From NCBI RefSeq assembly GCF_001650725.1, contig NZ_LXVX01000016.1, forward strand, positions 62,001 to 126,000: 64,000 bases of DNA, given 5' to 3'. The stretch is from Sphingobium sp. TCM1 (GTDB lineage Bacteria > Pseudomonadota > Alphaproteobacteria > Sphingomonadales > Sphingomonadaceae). Positions 45,561 to 57,756 of the stretch are shown one piece after another. The number at the start of each line of letters is the position of its first letter. Within the stretch, counting starts at the first letter, position 1. Position numbers and translations under genes: made by a program. The notes under the pieces are model-generated. The model had not been told where the DNA came from. It made no database searches and saw only the letters and a program-made list of their open reading frames with translations.

Positions 45561-46787
45561 TCAACGATCGCCATTGGCGACGCGGCCGGCCTTGGCCGCA
45601 TACATGGCCGCGTCCGCATGGCGCAGCAGGTCGCGGGCATCGGCGCTGTCCTCGGGATAGCAGGCGCTCCCGATGCTGAGCGATGCGTCGATGCGCTCCC
45701 CATTGGGCAGCATGATCGGCTGGGCCATGCCGTCGGCGATATGGAGTTTGATCGCGGCAAGCTCGGGCGCCGACAGGCCGGGCGCAAGAATCAGAGCGAA
45801 CTCGTCGCCGCCCAGGCGGAAGGCCTGGTCGCCAGGCCGCAGCACCGCGCGCAGCCGGGCGGCGATGACGATGAGCATGGCGTCGCCCGCATCATGGCCA
45901 TGGGTGTCGTTGACCTGCTTGAAACGGTTGACGTCGATATAGATGATGGCGAACGATCGCCCCTCCGCGTTCGACCGCTCCACCGTGGCGGGCAGCGCCT
46001 GTTCGAACATCGCGCGGTTGCCGAGGCCGGTCAGAGCATCGCGGGTCGCCTGGCGCTCCAGCATCCGGTTTTGCGTCACGATGCCCTTGTGCCAATCGCG
46101 CAGTTCATCGAGCAACGCGTTGAAATCGCGGCCCAGCTGATCGACTTCCTGAATATCGGATGTCGGCACGCGACGATCGAACTGGCGATCGGCGCGCACC
46201 GCATGGGCGACATCGGCGATCTTGCCCAACGGATCGGTGACGTCGCGCTGCAGGCGGCGGGACAGCGTCCAGGTGGCGACAAGGGTGAGGACAAGACAGG
46301 CCAGCCCCGTCGCCAGGCCCGACAGGATGAACCGGCCGAGGCCGTCGGCGCCGCCATAGACCCGGACCTGCGCCACCCGTTGATGGCCGCGCAGGATGTC
46401 GGCGACCGCAGGCGAGGGCGCGACCAGTTCGGCGAGACCGCGCTCGACCGCTGCCATCATACCGTCGCCCGGCCGACGCCATTCCACCAGCATCCGCCCG
46501 CGCGCGTCGCGCACATCGACCCGGTGGACGCTTTCCGAGGCCGCCACCGCGACCATCCCCCGCCGCGCGGCGTCCATATCCTCGAACACCAGCGCAGGCT
46601 CGACAGTATAGGCCACGGTCCGGGCGATCAGCGCGAGGTTGCGATCGGCATAGCCCCGGATCACGAGGACCCCGGTGGCCATCAGGGTGACGCTGGCCAT
46701 CAGCACGGCGACCAGGATCAGGCGCATATGCCCGCGCGCCAGCACCTGGCGCAGCGTGGGCATGGCGGATCGGGTCGAGGCTCTCAT
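45561..46787 (-). CDS. yfiN: YfiN-like diguanylate cyclase
   Basis: A 408-residue membrane diguanylate cyclase. TM1 spans ~22-44, a periplasmic CHASE8-like domain ~45-152 (NLALIARTVAYTVEPALVFEDMDAA), TM2 ~153-174, HAMP ~175-230 and GGDEF ~240-405. The catalytic loop is LGGDEF (326-330), and the product-inhibition I-site RPGD (317-320) is intact, five residues upstream. In the family YfiR binds the periplasmic part and keeps the enzyme off. Located between yfiR and yfiB with 3- and 16-base gaps. Output should be c-di-GMP, favouring matrix and biofilm. Confidence 0.93.
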   Translation of the reverse strand: MRASTRSAMPTLRQVLARGHMRLILVAVLMASVTLMATGVLVIRGYADRNLALIARTVAYTVEPALVFEDMDAARRGMVAVAASESVHRVDVRDARGRMLVEWRRPGDGMMAAVERGLAELVAPSPAVADILRGHQRVAQVRVYGGADGLGRFILSGLATGLACLVLTLVATWTLSRRLQRDVTDPLGKIADVAHAVRADRQFDRRVPTSDIQEVDQLGRDFNALLDELRDWHKGIVTQNRMLERQATRDALTGLGNRAMFEQALPATVERSNAEGRSFAIIYIDVNRFKQVNDTHGHDAGDAMLIVIAARLRAVLRPGDQAFRLGGDEFALILAPGLSAPELAAIKLHIADGMAQPIMLPNGERIDASLSIGSACYPEDSADARDLLRHADAAMYAAKAGRVANGDR

Positions 46788-46790
46788 GGG

Positions 46791-47339
46791 TCAATAGCCC
46801 CCTTTAGACAGGCGCAGCACGCGCGGGTCGATGCGAACGGCCGATCGCGACACGGCGTCGATGCTGAGCTGGAACGACAGGGATTGCGGCGTGTAGAGCA
46901 GGCAGAACATCGCGCCGCTGCGGCAAGCGGGATCATCTTCCGCGATCGTCACCACCGCTTCTCCCCGCGCGCCTGCGATCAGCCTGCCGAGGGTCGGCGA
47001 ATCCAGCCGGCCGATATAGAGCGCATCGCAGCGATCCGGCGCAGGCTCCCCCGGCGCGCCGATCGCGACCAGTTCGACCCCCGCACCGCTGGACAGACGG
47101 ATATCCGCAAGCCGATCGGCATGACGCGCCGCACCCGCGATGCAGAGCCGCACCGCCGGCCGGGCGGACGGCCAGCGCGAATATTCGAGCATGGCGCCCA
47201 CCATGCGCGCCGTACTCGCCGCGACGGCATCAGGCCCTTTGCCCAGCGGCATCATCGCAGGCTGGAAGGTCGGGACCGCGAGCAGGGCGCCCGGCATAAG
47301 AAGCAGCAACCAGAACAGCAAACAGCGCAAGCCCGACAT
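46791..47339 (-). CDS. yfiR: YfiR-like periplasmic repressor (DUF4154)
   Basis: A 182-residue periplasmic protein with a signal peptide (~1-22). Four cysteines (C66, C104, C139, C146) match the two disulfides of Pseudomonas aeruginosa YfiR in spacing. GAMLEYSRWP and ALYIG-RLDSPTLGRLI are typical of the DUF4154/YfiR fold. YfiR inhibits YfiN by direct contact and responds to redox and envelope stress. First gene of the operon; the preceding ~140 bases should contain the promoter. Confidence 0.9.
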   Translation of the reverse strand: MSGLRCLLFWLLLLMPGALLAVPTFQPAMMPLGKGPDAVAASTARMVGAMLEYSRWPSARPAVRLCIAGAARHADRLADIRLSSGAGVELVAIGAPGEPAPDRCDALYIGRLDSPTLGRLIAGARGEAVVTIAEDDPACRSGAMFCLLYTPQSLSFQLSIDAVSRSAVRIDPRVLRLSKGGY

Positions 47340-47480
47340 CACTCCCCATGCCCGAAGGCTCGGCCGACTATAGTTAATCGGGCGTAAAATACAGCTAAAA
47401 TCATTTCGCTTGCGACAAGTGCTGCTGCCTCCGGCAATCTCCCGCTGGCGACCGTCCGCCCTGCCGACTAGACCGAGGCG

Positions 47481-47690
47481 ATGGAAACGCCCTGCCGCAA
47501 CCTGTGTGCGCTCGACCGGGAGCGCAAGAGCTGCACCGGATGCGGCCGGACGATCGAGGAGATCGTCCATTGGCGGAGCATGACCGACGCCGAGCGCGCC
47601 GCCGTCATGGCGCGGGTGTGGGACTTCCAGCCGGCGGCGCGCCCTTCCCCTTTTCCTCCGCCTGTGCGTCGAACTCCGCCTTCAGCCTGA
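47481..47690 (+). CDS. DUF1289 family protein
   Basis: A 69-residue protein of the DUF1289 family, with the four-Cys motif TPCRNLCALDRERKSCTGCG (Cys 5, 9, 19, 22), probably a metal-binding site, then RTIEEIVHWRSMTDAERAAVM. Function unknown. Its last ~86 bases overlap the 3' end of the convergent peptidase-like gene, and its C-terminal Pro-rich tail (ARPSPFPPPVRRTPPSA) is exactly that overlapping part, which suggests loss of the original stop codon. Confidence 0.85.
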   Translation: METPCRNLCALDRERKSCTGCGRTIEEIVHWRSMTDAERAAVMARVWDFQPAARPSPFPPPVRRTPPSA

Positions 47691-49128
47691 GCGCGGCATC
47701 GCGCATGTCCGAACCGTGCGGCGAATAGGCGATCGGATCGAGCAGGATCGACGCCGTCTTGTAATCCCCCCGCAACGCCGTCGCATGGGCAAAGCTGAAC
47801 CGATAGTCGGGGCTTTGGGGCAGCAGCGTGAAAGCCTTGTAGAGGCCGTCATAGCCCAGGTCCGGCATCTTGCCGCCGCGCATCGCGTGATAGCGGTAGA
47901 AGAGCGCGAGCGGCACCGGGTCTTCGGTGTCGGCGCGGTTGGCGCGGACGATCGCTGTCAGGGCCGCCTTCCAGTCCTCCGCCTTGTCGCTGTCATGCGC
48001 CTTTTCCAGAAGCGCCTGCGCACGGACGGCATAGGCGCGGGCCGACTTGGGATCGATCGCGATCGCCCGGTCGGCGTCGGCCAGCGCAGAGTCCTTCTGC
48101 TCGGCCGCCCATTCGGCTTCGGCGAGCAGGGCGGCGGTATAGGCACTATCCGGATATTTGGCGGCGGTCGCGCGGATCGCGGTAACGAGCTCCGGCAGGT
48201 CTTCGGTACGCGGATGGTTGATGAGCCGAAGCTCATCCTCGATCACCGCGCCCTGCGCCGGGTCGACCGGGGCGACGGTGATCGTGTCGATCTTCAATTC
48301 CTTAGGCTTCAGCTCCGATGCCGAGAGCCGATGCCGCATATAGGCCTTCAAGTCCTTTTCCAGTCCAGCCAGGCCGCCCGCGAAATAGCTGTCAGGCTGC
48401 ATATTCTTTACGCCGTCGGCCACATCCTTGAGATAGCGGGCGATTTCAGCACGGCGATCGGCCTTGTACTGGAAATAATGGGTCAGCAGCCAGGCGGTGC
48501 CATAATAGCGGTCGCCATCGCGCAGGCTGAGGCCATCGGTATCGCGGGCGAAGAGATTCTTCACCGGATAGGGCGATCCCAGCACCAGGCCCGGCGCGCG
48601 CGCCAGGGGCACATGACCGAACTCGATCGATCCGTCCTTCGGAAATTTGATGACCGAAAAAAATTCGGCGAACCCCTCCACATACCAGGCGGGATATGCG
48701 GCCGGAAAATGATGCAGCATGAAATGATGGGTATATTCGTGGAAGAGGATTTCCTCGGCCCCGAAATCAAATTCACTGGTCTTGGCCCCGCGCGACAGCA
48801 CGGCGAAGGCGGTGCGGTCCGAGGTGGTGTAGAATCCGCCGATATTGGGATTGCGGGCCAGGGTCTTCACCTTGGCCTCGTTCGACAGGAGATAGACCTT
48901 GACCGGACTGCCCTGTTCCGGATCGGTGACTCGGGTCACGACCCGCAACAGATAATCGAACTTCTCCAGCCGCTCGGCAAAGCCGCGCAGCTTCTGGTCG
49001 TTGCCTTCGCTGTAGACGGTGAAATGGCGGGTCTGCGCCTGATACCAGGCCGCCTGCGCCGTCCCCATGCTCGATGCGGCCAGGCCCAGCCCGGCCAGCA
49101 TCTTCCCCCAGAATCGCCCGCGTCGCAT
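47605..49128 (-). CDS. Exported DUF1570-like peptidase with TPR-like repeats
   Basis: A 507-residue protein with a signal peptide (~1-25, ending GTAQAAW). The N-terminal gluzincin-like domain carries the zinc motif HEYTHHF near residue 155 (EEILFHEYTHHFMLHHFP) and VEGFAEFFS, a downstream Glu ligand. From ~300 it becomes helical with TPR-type repeats (DSALADADRAIAIDPKSARAYAVRAQALLEKA). The tail is Pro/Ala-rich. Probably a periplasmic metalloprotease of unknown target. The ATG at 49128 was chosen for its signal peptide; an ATG at 49140 is also possible. Confidence 0.82.
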   Translation of the reverse strand: MRRGRFWGKMLAGLGLAASSMGTAQAAWYQAQTRHFTVYSEGNDQKLRGFAERLEKFDYLLRVVTRVTDPEQGSPVKVYLLSNEAKVKTLARNPNIGGFYTTSDRTAFAVLSRGAKTSEFDFGAEEILFHEYTHHFMLHHFPAAYPAWYVEGFAEFFSVIKFPKDGSIEFGHVPLARAPGLVLGSPYPVKNLFARDTDGLSLRDGDRYYGTAWLLTHYFQYKADRRAEIARYLKDVADGVKNMQPDSYFAGGLAGLEKDLKAYMRHRLSASELKPKELKIDTITVAPVDPAQGAVIEDELRLINHPRTEDLPELVTAIRATAAKYPDSAYTAALLAEAEWAAEQKDSALADADRAIAIDPKSARAYAVRAQALLEKAHDSDKAEDWKAALTAIVRANRADTEDPVPLALFYRYHAMRGGKMPDLGYDGLYKAFTLLPQSPDYRFSFAHATALRGDYKTASILLDPIAYSPHGSDMRDAALRLKAEFDAQAEEKGKGAPPAGSPTPAP

Positions 49129-49196
49129 CGCTTCCCCCATGTACCCCAGCCTATTCTGACCGAGGCAGCGGCGGAAGAAAAGACGAAATCTATCCG

Positions 49197-50258
49197 TTAC
49201 TTGAGCGTTTCGCGCGCCAGCAGCGCCCGCTTCCGGTCCAGCCCCCAGGCATAGCCGCCCATGCTGCCGTCGCTGCGGACGACACGGTGGCAGGGAATGA
49301 GGACGGCGAGATTGTTGTCGCCGCACGCCGTTCCCGCCGCGCGCACCGCGCCGGGACGACCGATCGCGGCGGCGATATCGCCATAGCTGCGCGTCTCGCC
49401 CGGCGGGATGGCGCGCAGCGCCGCCCAGATCGCCTGCTGGAACGCCGTCCCGCGCACGTCGACGGGCAGGTCCGCGCCAGCGGCGGGATCGTCGACCAGC
49501 GCCGCGACCCGCCCCGCCATGGCGTCCAGCGCCGGATCCGCGCGCCGAAGTTCGGCATGAGGGAAACGGGCGCGCAATTCCGCCTCGCCCTCGCCGAAGC
49601 TGATACGGCACAACCCCTTTTCGGTCGCCGCGACCAGCATTGGTCCCAGGCTGCTGTCGACGATCCGCCAGCGGATCGTCACGCCCCGCCCCCCATCCTT
49701 CCAGGCGCTCGGCGTCATGCCCAGATGCGCCTCCGCATCGGCATAGGCACGGCTGGGCGCATTATAGCCCGCCTCGTAGATCGCCTCCGTCACGCTGCCG
49801 CCCTGATCGAGCGCCGTCTTCAGTCGCTCGGCGCGCAGGCCGCGCGCGAAGGCTGCGGGGGTCAGTCCGGTCTCCCGCTTGAAGAGACGGTGGAAATGAT
49901 GCGGCGCATAGCCGACATGGGCGGCGACCTGCTCCAGCAGGGGCGCCTCCTCCGCCGCCTCGATGAAGGCGACCGCCGCTTCCACGGCGAGCCGGTCGCG
50001 CCCGATCTCGTCCGGGCGGCAGCGCAGGCAGGCGCGAAATCCCGCCGCCCGCGCCGCCGCCGGATCGGGCAGGAAGGACATATTCTCACGCCTGGGGTGG
50101 CGCGCGGCGCAGCTGGGCTTGCAATAGATGCCGGTGGTGGCGACGCAGCCCACGAAGCGCCCGTCCATCGCCCGGTCGCGCGCCATGAAGGCGGCCCAAC
50201 AGGCATCATCATCCGGCAGGGCCGGGGCGGAAGGAGAAAGGCGAGTCATCTGGTTCAT
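49197..50258 (-). CDS. ada: Ada, adaptive-response methyltransferase and regulator
   Basis: Removes methyl groups from DNA phosphotriesters and O6-methylguanine and, once methylated, activates repair genes. The ~353-residue protein has the N-terminal zinc domain with the acceptor Cys in FVGCVATTGIYCKPSC and RACLRCRP. An AraC-type HTH (LLEQVAAHVGYAPHHFHRLFKRETGLTP) follows, then the C-terminal MGMT domain with the PCHRVV acceptor Cys. All three parts are intact. The start is approximate: an ATG at 50249 or 50291 could also be used; no strong ribosome site is visible. Confidence 0.95.
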   Translation of the reverse strand: MNQMTRLSPSAPALPDDDACWAAFMARDRAMDGRFVGCVATTGIYCKPSCAARHPRRENMSFLPDPAAARAAGFRACLRCRPDEIGRDRLAVEAAVAFIEAAEEAPLLEQVAAHVGYAPHHFHRLFKRETGLTPAAFARGLRAERLKTALDQGGSVTEAIYEAGYNAPSRAYADAEAHLGMTPSAWKDGGRGVTIRWRIVDSSLGPMLVAATEKGLCRISFGEGEAELRARFPHAELRRADPALDAMAGRVAALVDDPAAGADLPVDVRGTAFQQAIWAALRAIPPGETRSYGDIAAAIGRPGAVRAAGTACGDNNLAVLIPCHRVVRSDGSMGGYAWGLDRKRALLARETLK

Positions 50259-50370
50259 GACGATATGGGATAGAAGCGCGCGCGCCGCCATGCTTCCCGC
50301 GCCTTGCCGTCAAAGCATTTCGCCTTTTCCCGATTGCGCAAAGCCCGCCATCGCATATGAATGCGCCACG

Positions 50371-51930
50371 ATGGTCGCCCTCCTCCGCCGCTTCACCCCT
50401 GCCCTTGGCTTCCTGCTCGCGCTGATCGCGCCGGTCGCTTCCCATGCCGAGCAGCAGGACATCGCCGCCGCCGCGCGCGGCGTGGCGCGGGTCGTGCTGG
50501 TCGCGACCGATGGCACCGAAGCCTATTTCGTCGGCCATGGCAGCGGCTTCGCCGTAGCGCCGGACAAGATATTGACCAACGCCCATGTCGTCGAACTGGC
50601 GCGCGAGGAAAAAAATCTCGTCATTGGCGTCATCCCGTCCGAAGGCACCAAGACTTATGGCGGGCGAATCATCGCCTATTCGCCGGGCAACGACCTGGCC
50701 CTCATCCAGCTGGAGGAAGGCCGCCTGCCGGTCAGCACCTTCTATGCCGGCGCGGTCAGCGACGGGCAGCATGTGACCGCAATCGGCTATCCCGGCACGG
50801 TCGACCGCGCGCAGGGACTGGGCCTCAAGCAGCTGGTCGAGCCGCTCGCCACGGTCAAGACCAGCGGCACCATCTCCTCGGGCCGGGCCAGCCAGAATTT
50901 CGACACCGTCCTCCACACCGCCCCGCTCGCCGCCGGCAACAGCGGCGGCCCGCTGGTCGATGATTGCGGCCGGGTGATCGGCGTCAACAGCTTCGGATCG
51001 GTGTCGGACGGCAATGACGCCGAGTTCGGATTCGCCGTTTCCTGGCGCGAGGTCGCCTCCTTCCTGCGGCAGGCGGGCATCTCCTCGCTCCATACGATCG
51101 TCGGGTGCCGATCCATGGCGGAGGCCGACGCGGCCGACGCCGCCCTGACCCAGCGCGAGGCGCAGGCGAGCGAGCAGAAGAACCGCGCCAGCGCCGACGC
51201 CCGCGAGGAAGCGCTGACCCGCGCGCGGGACGCCGCCGAGCGCGACGTCATCACCGCGCGCGAAAACGCCATGGCGGGCGCGGCCCTGTTCCTGGCGCTG
51301 GCGGTGCTGGGATTGGCGGCGGGCGGCCTGTTCTACAGCCAGGGCAAGGAGCGCAAGGCGACCTGGTTCCTGGCCAGCGGCGGCGTGCTGCTGTTCGTGG
51401 CGCTCGGCCTCTTCTTCCTGAAACCCAGCTTTTCCAGCATTGATGACAAGGTGAAGTTGCAGGCCGACATCGGCGTCGCCGCCAACGGCGCCTATGCCTG
51501 GGCCGGCGACAATGTGTGCAAGGTGGACCTCGATCGCAGCCGGCTGACCGTGTCGCAACCCAATGACATCGGCTTCAACTGGGCCGAGGGCGGCTGCGTC
51601 AACGGCGACACCCAATATGTCTCGGTCGGCACCCAGTGGCAGCGCCCCACCGTGCCCGACGAGGCCAATTATGTGACGACCAGCCAGTTCGACCCGGCAA
51701 CCGGCACGCTGCGCGTCCAGCGCTGGCTGCCCGACCTCGATACCATGGGCAAGGCGCGCGCGCTGCTCAGGGACGGGCCGATCAAGGGATGCGGCGCCGA
51801 CTCCGGCAGGCTCGCCCGGATCGCCACGCTCCAGAGCGACATGACAGCGCTGCTTCCGCCGCAGCCGAATGAACGGATCGTCTATCATTGCCAGAAGGGA
51901 CGGCTTGCCCCGGCCGATCCTGCCGAATAA
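50371..51930 (+). CDS. Exported trypsin-like serine protease with membrane segments
   Basis: A 519-residue protein. The signal peptide is ~1-26. The trypsin-like domain (~28-240) has the full triad: H72 in LTNAHVVEL, D108 in PGNDLALI, S191 in GNSGGP. A charged coiled coil (~247-299, Ala/Arg/Glu-rich) follows, then two transmembrane helices (~301-322 and ~331-350) and a C-terminal domain (~360-519) with four Cys and no recognised family. The layout suggests a membrane-tethered periplasmic protease. The ATG at 50371 starts the signal peptide; the longer frame upstream overlaps ada. Confidence 0.82.
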   Translation: MVALLRRFTPALGFLLALIAPVASHAEQQDIAAAARGVARVVLVATDGTEAYFVGHGSGFAVAPDKILTNAHVVELAREEKNLVIGVIPSEGTKTYGGRIIAYSPGNDLALIQLEEGRLPVSTFYAGAVSDGQHVTAIGYPGTVDRAQGLGLKQLVEPLATVKTSGTISSGRASQNFDTVLHTAPLAAGNSGGPLVDDCGRVIGVNSFGSVSDGNDAEFGFAVSWREVASFLRQAGISSLHTIVGCRSMAEADAADAALTQREAQASEQKNRASADAREEALTRARDAAERDVITARENAMAGAALFLALAVLGLAAGGLFYSQGKERKATWFLASGGVLLFVALGLFFLKPSFSSIDDKVKLQADIGVAANGAYAWAGDNVCKVDLDRSRLTVSQPNDIGFNWAEGGCVNGDTQYVSVGTQWQRPTVPDEANYVTTSQFDPATGTLRVQRWLPDLDTMGKARALLRDGPIKGCGADSGRLARIATLQSDMTALLPPQPNERIVYHCQKGRLAPADPAE

Positions 51931-52004
51931 CCGATTCGGGACAGCGTAAATACTCAGGCAAATAGCCGCGATTTCGCACTAACGATGGAATCGCGTCACA
52001 TGAC

Positions 52005-52034
52005 TTGCATAGTCATAATCGCACTGCTAACCGG
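52005..52034 (+). promoter_or_regulatory. Candidate atp operon promoter
   Basis: TTGCAT at 52005-52010 is followed, after 18 bases, by TAACCG at 52029-52034, resembling sigma-70-type -35/-10 hexamers of sphingomonads. It lies upstream of the terminator-like hairpin and the atpH start. This is a pattern match only; the transcription start is not known. Confidence 0.4.
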
Positions 52035-52044
52035 CCGGGCAACA

Positions 52045-52082
52045 GGGGCTCGGGACGGCATCAGACCGCGCCCCTCTTTTTG
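52045..52082 (+). terminator. Terminator-like hairpin in the atp leader
   Basis: AGGGGC (52045-52050) pairs with GCCCCT (52071-52076) across 20 bases and is followed directly by CTTTTT. It ends 36 bases before the atpH GTG. Either it terminates transcription from the protease gene upstream, or it is an attenuator within the atp leader, since the candidate promoter lies before it. Confidence 0.65.
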
Positions 52083-52117
52083 CATGACCGGCAAATCACA
52101 TGGAGGACGGTAAGCGC

Positions 52118-54234
<2,117 letters not shown>

Positions 54235-54271
54235 AGGCATCACGGAAAAAAGGAAGAACGAAGCCTAGGCA

Positions 54272-54910
54272 ATGCTCACCGCCCAATCCCTCCTTGCCTG
54301 GACCGTGATGTCGATCGGTCTGGTGCTGCTTCCGGGACCGGACACCATGTTGGTGGCCGGTCACGCGGCGCGCCGTGGGCTGAAGGCGGGCATGGCGGCG
54401 ATCGGCGGCATCCAGCTCGGCGGCCTCTTCTACATGCTGCTGTGCGGCTTCGGCTTCCTCAGCGTGCTGAATGCGGTGCCGGGCCTGTTTCTGGCCGTCA
54501 AGATTGCGGGCGCGCTCTATCTCGCCTGGATGGGCATCGGCCTGCTGCGCGGCGCGATCAGGCCCGCGCCGGCTTCGGACATGCCGAAGATGCGGCTGGG
54601 CGGATCGCCCTTCGCCCAAGGGTTCATCAGCACCGTGCTGAACCCCAAGGTCGCGATCTTCTTCCTCGCCGCTCTGCCGCAGTTCGTCGGCACCGGCCCG
54701 GATGCGCCCTGGCAGGGCATGTTGCTGATCGCGATCGTCTATGCGCTGGGCTTCGCCTGGTGCGCGCTGCTTGCTGCGCTCGCCGCCACGGCGGGGCGCA
54801 AGGTGGGGCAGTCGGGCGCCCACAGCACTGCAATCCGCTGGTTCGAAGGCGCCATGGGCGTCGGTTTCTTTGGTCTCGCGGGCCGTCTGGCCCTTGCTCG
54901 GAACACATAA
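54272..54910 (+). CDS. LysE/RhtB-family exporter inside the atp operon
   Basis: A 212-residue polytopic membrane protein of the LysE/RhtB translocator family, with about six hydrophobic segments. Family motifs are LLPGPDTMLVAGHAARRGLKAGMAAIGGIQLG at the N-terminus and GFISTVLNPKVAIFFLAALPQF in the middle. It should export amino acids or related metabolites. It lies between atpA (37 bases) and atpG (3 bases) in the same orientation, so it is probably transcribed with the ATP synthase genes. It is not part of the normal operon, so it looks like an insertion. Substrate unknown. Confidence 0.9.
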   Translation: MLTAQSLLAWTVMSIGLVLLPGPDTMLVAGHAARRGLKAGMAAIGGIQLGGLFYMLLCGFGFLSVLNAVPGLFLAVKIAGALYLAWMGIGLLRGAIRPAPASDMPKMRLGGSPFAQGFISTVLNPKVAIFFLAALPQFVGTGPDAPWQGMLLIAIVYALGFAWCALLAALAATAGRKVGQSGAHSTAIRWFEGAMGVGFFGLAGRLALARNT

Positions 54911-54913
54911 TCT

Positions 54914-55798
54914 ATGCCTAGCCTCAAGGAACTGAAGCTCCGCATCGGGTCGGTCAAGTCGACCCAGAAGATCACCAAGGCGAAGCAGATGGTCGCCGCC
55001 GCGAAGCTGCGCAAGGCGCAGGCCGCGGCAGAGGCCGCCCGCCCCTATAGCAGCCGCCTGGAAGCGGTGGTCGCGTCTCTCGCGTCCAAGATCGCCGGCG
55101 GTTCGGGCGAAGGCGCCTCCCCGCTGCTGGCCGGCACCGGCAAGGACGACGTCCATCTGCTGGTCGTCGCCAACTCCGACCGGGGCCTTGCTGGCGCGTT
55201 CAACGCCAACATCGTCAAGGCCGCCATCGCCAAGGCGCGCGAACTGGAGGAAGCGGGCAAGCAGGTCCGCTTCTACCTGATAGGCCGCAAGGGGCGTCCG
55301 GTCATCAACCGCGCCTTCCCGGGCCAGATCGTCGCCCAGTTCGACACCACCGGCACCAAGGAACCCGGCTTCGACCAGGCCCAGGCGATCGCGCACGAAC
55401 TGACCGACATGTATCTGAACGGCAAGTTCGACGTCGCGCATCTCTTCTACTCGCGCTTCAAGTCCGCCCTCGCCCAGATCCCGACCGAGCAGCAGATCAT
55501 CCCGGTCAAGATTCCGGCCGACGCCGACCGCAACGCCATCGGCGCGACGGTGGAATATGAACCGAGCGAGGAAGCGATCCTGGACGACCTGCTGCCGCGC
55601 AACGTCACGGTGCAGCTGTTCAAGGCGCTGCTGGAAAACAACGCGTCGGAACAGGGCGCGTCGATGACCGCCATGGACAATGCGACCCGCAATGCCGGCG
55701 ACCTCATCAACAAGCTGACCATTCAGTATAATCGCAGCCGCCAGGCCGCGATCACCACCGAACTGGTCGAAATCATCTCGGGCGCCGAAGCCCTCTAA
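54914..55798 (+). CDS. atpG: ATP synthase F1 subunit gamma
   Basis: Central rotor shaft of F1. The 294-residue protein begins with the conserved [34 protein letters not shown] helix. It contains [17 protein letters not shown] and ends with the second shaft helix [44 protein letters not shown]. Length is normal. The start lies 3 bases after the LysE-like gene stop. Confidence 0.98.
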   Translation: MPSLKELKLRIGSVKSTQKITKAKQMVAAAKLRKAQAAAEAARPYSSRLEAVVASLASKIAGGSGEGASPLLAGTGKDDVHLLVVANSDRGLAGAFNANIVKAAIAKARELEEAGKQVRFYLIGRKGRPVINRAFPGQIVAQFDTTGTKEPGFDQAQAIAHELTDMYLNGKFDVAHLFYSRFKSALAQIPTEQQIIPVKIPADADRNAIGATVEYEPSEEAILDDLLPRNVTVQLFKALLENNASEQGASMTAMDNATRNAGDLINKLTIQYNRSRQAAITTELVEIISGAEAL

Positions 55799-57265
<1,467 letters not shown>

Positions 57266-57431
57266 GCTGATGGCCTTCTCCCAGCGGGAGAAGGATACGC
57301 AGACTTGCCGGTCTGCCGGCTAGTCGGAGTTGGACGAGGGTGAGCATCGGCGGTTTATCGCCCTCACCCTCCCACCGCTTCGCGGCGGGCCCCTCCCTCT
57401 CCCGATGGGAGAGGGGTTTGAGGATTAGAAA
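57266..57431. repeat. Palindromic repeat element between atpD and atpC
   Basis: This 166-base gap, where atpD and atpC are normally close, contains a palindrome CCTTCTCCC-AGC-GGGAGAAGG (57273-57293) near its start. Two more palindromic blocks follow: around 57336-57371 (CGGTTTATCGCCCTCACCC) and CTCTCCCGATGGGAGAG (57398-57414) near its end. It has the style of the dispersed GC-rich repeats at 2470, 5395 and 34468. It sits inside the operon transcript. Confidence 0.7.
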
Positions 57432-57686
57432 ATGGCACTGCATTTCGAACTCGTGACCCCGGAAAAGCTCGTCCGTTCGGAGGAAGTCTGGCAGGTGGTC
57501 GTTCCCGGCACCGATGGCGATTTCGGCGTGCTGGAAGGCCATGCACCCTTCATGTCGACCGTCCGCGACGGCGCGATCCAGATCTTCAGCAGCGCCGGCG
57601 CCGCGCCGGAAGTCATTCCGGTGCAGGGCGGTTTCGCCGAGGTGAATGAAAAGGGTCTGACGGTTCTAGCCGAACATGTCGGCTGA
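57432..57686 (+). CDS. atpC: ATP synthase F1 subunit epsilon, short form
   Basis: Epsilon subunit, N-terminal beta-sandwich domain only: 84 residues with [38 protein letters not shown] and [16 protein letters not shown]. The C-terminal helical hairpin that inhibits ATP hydrolysis in E. coli is absent, as in many alphaproteobacteria, where the zeta subunit takes over inhibition. AGGATTAGAAA lies upstream. Last gene of the operon; a strong hairpin follows at 57719. Confidence 0.95.
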   Translation: MALHFELVTPEKLVRSEEVWQVVVPGTDGDFGVLEGHAPFMSTVRDGAIQIFSSAGAAPEVIPVQGGFAEVNEKGLTVLAEHVG

Positions 57687-57718
57687 ACCGATCGGCTGAC
57701 CGGTCGACCGACTGATCG

Positions 57719-57756
57719 CAGATGGGGTGACCTGCACGAGCAGGTCGCCCCATCTG
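57719..57756 (+). terminator. Terminator of the atp operon
   Basis: A 17-base stem (57719-57735 with 57740-57756; one G-T pair) closes an ACGA loop, 33 bases past the atpC stop. The T-tract is short, but the stem is among the strongest in the window and it ends the ATP synthase operon. Confidence 0.75.
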
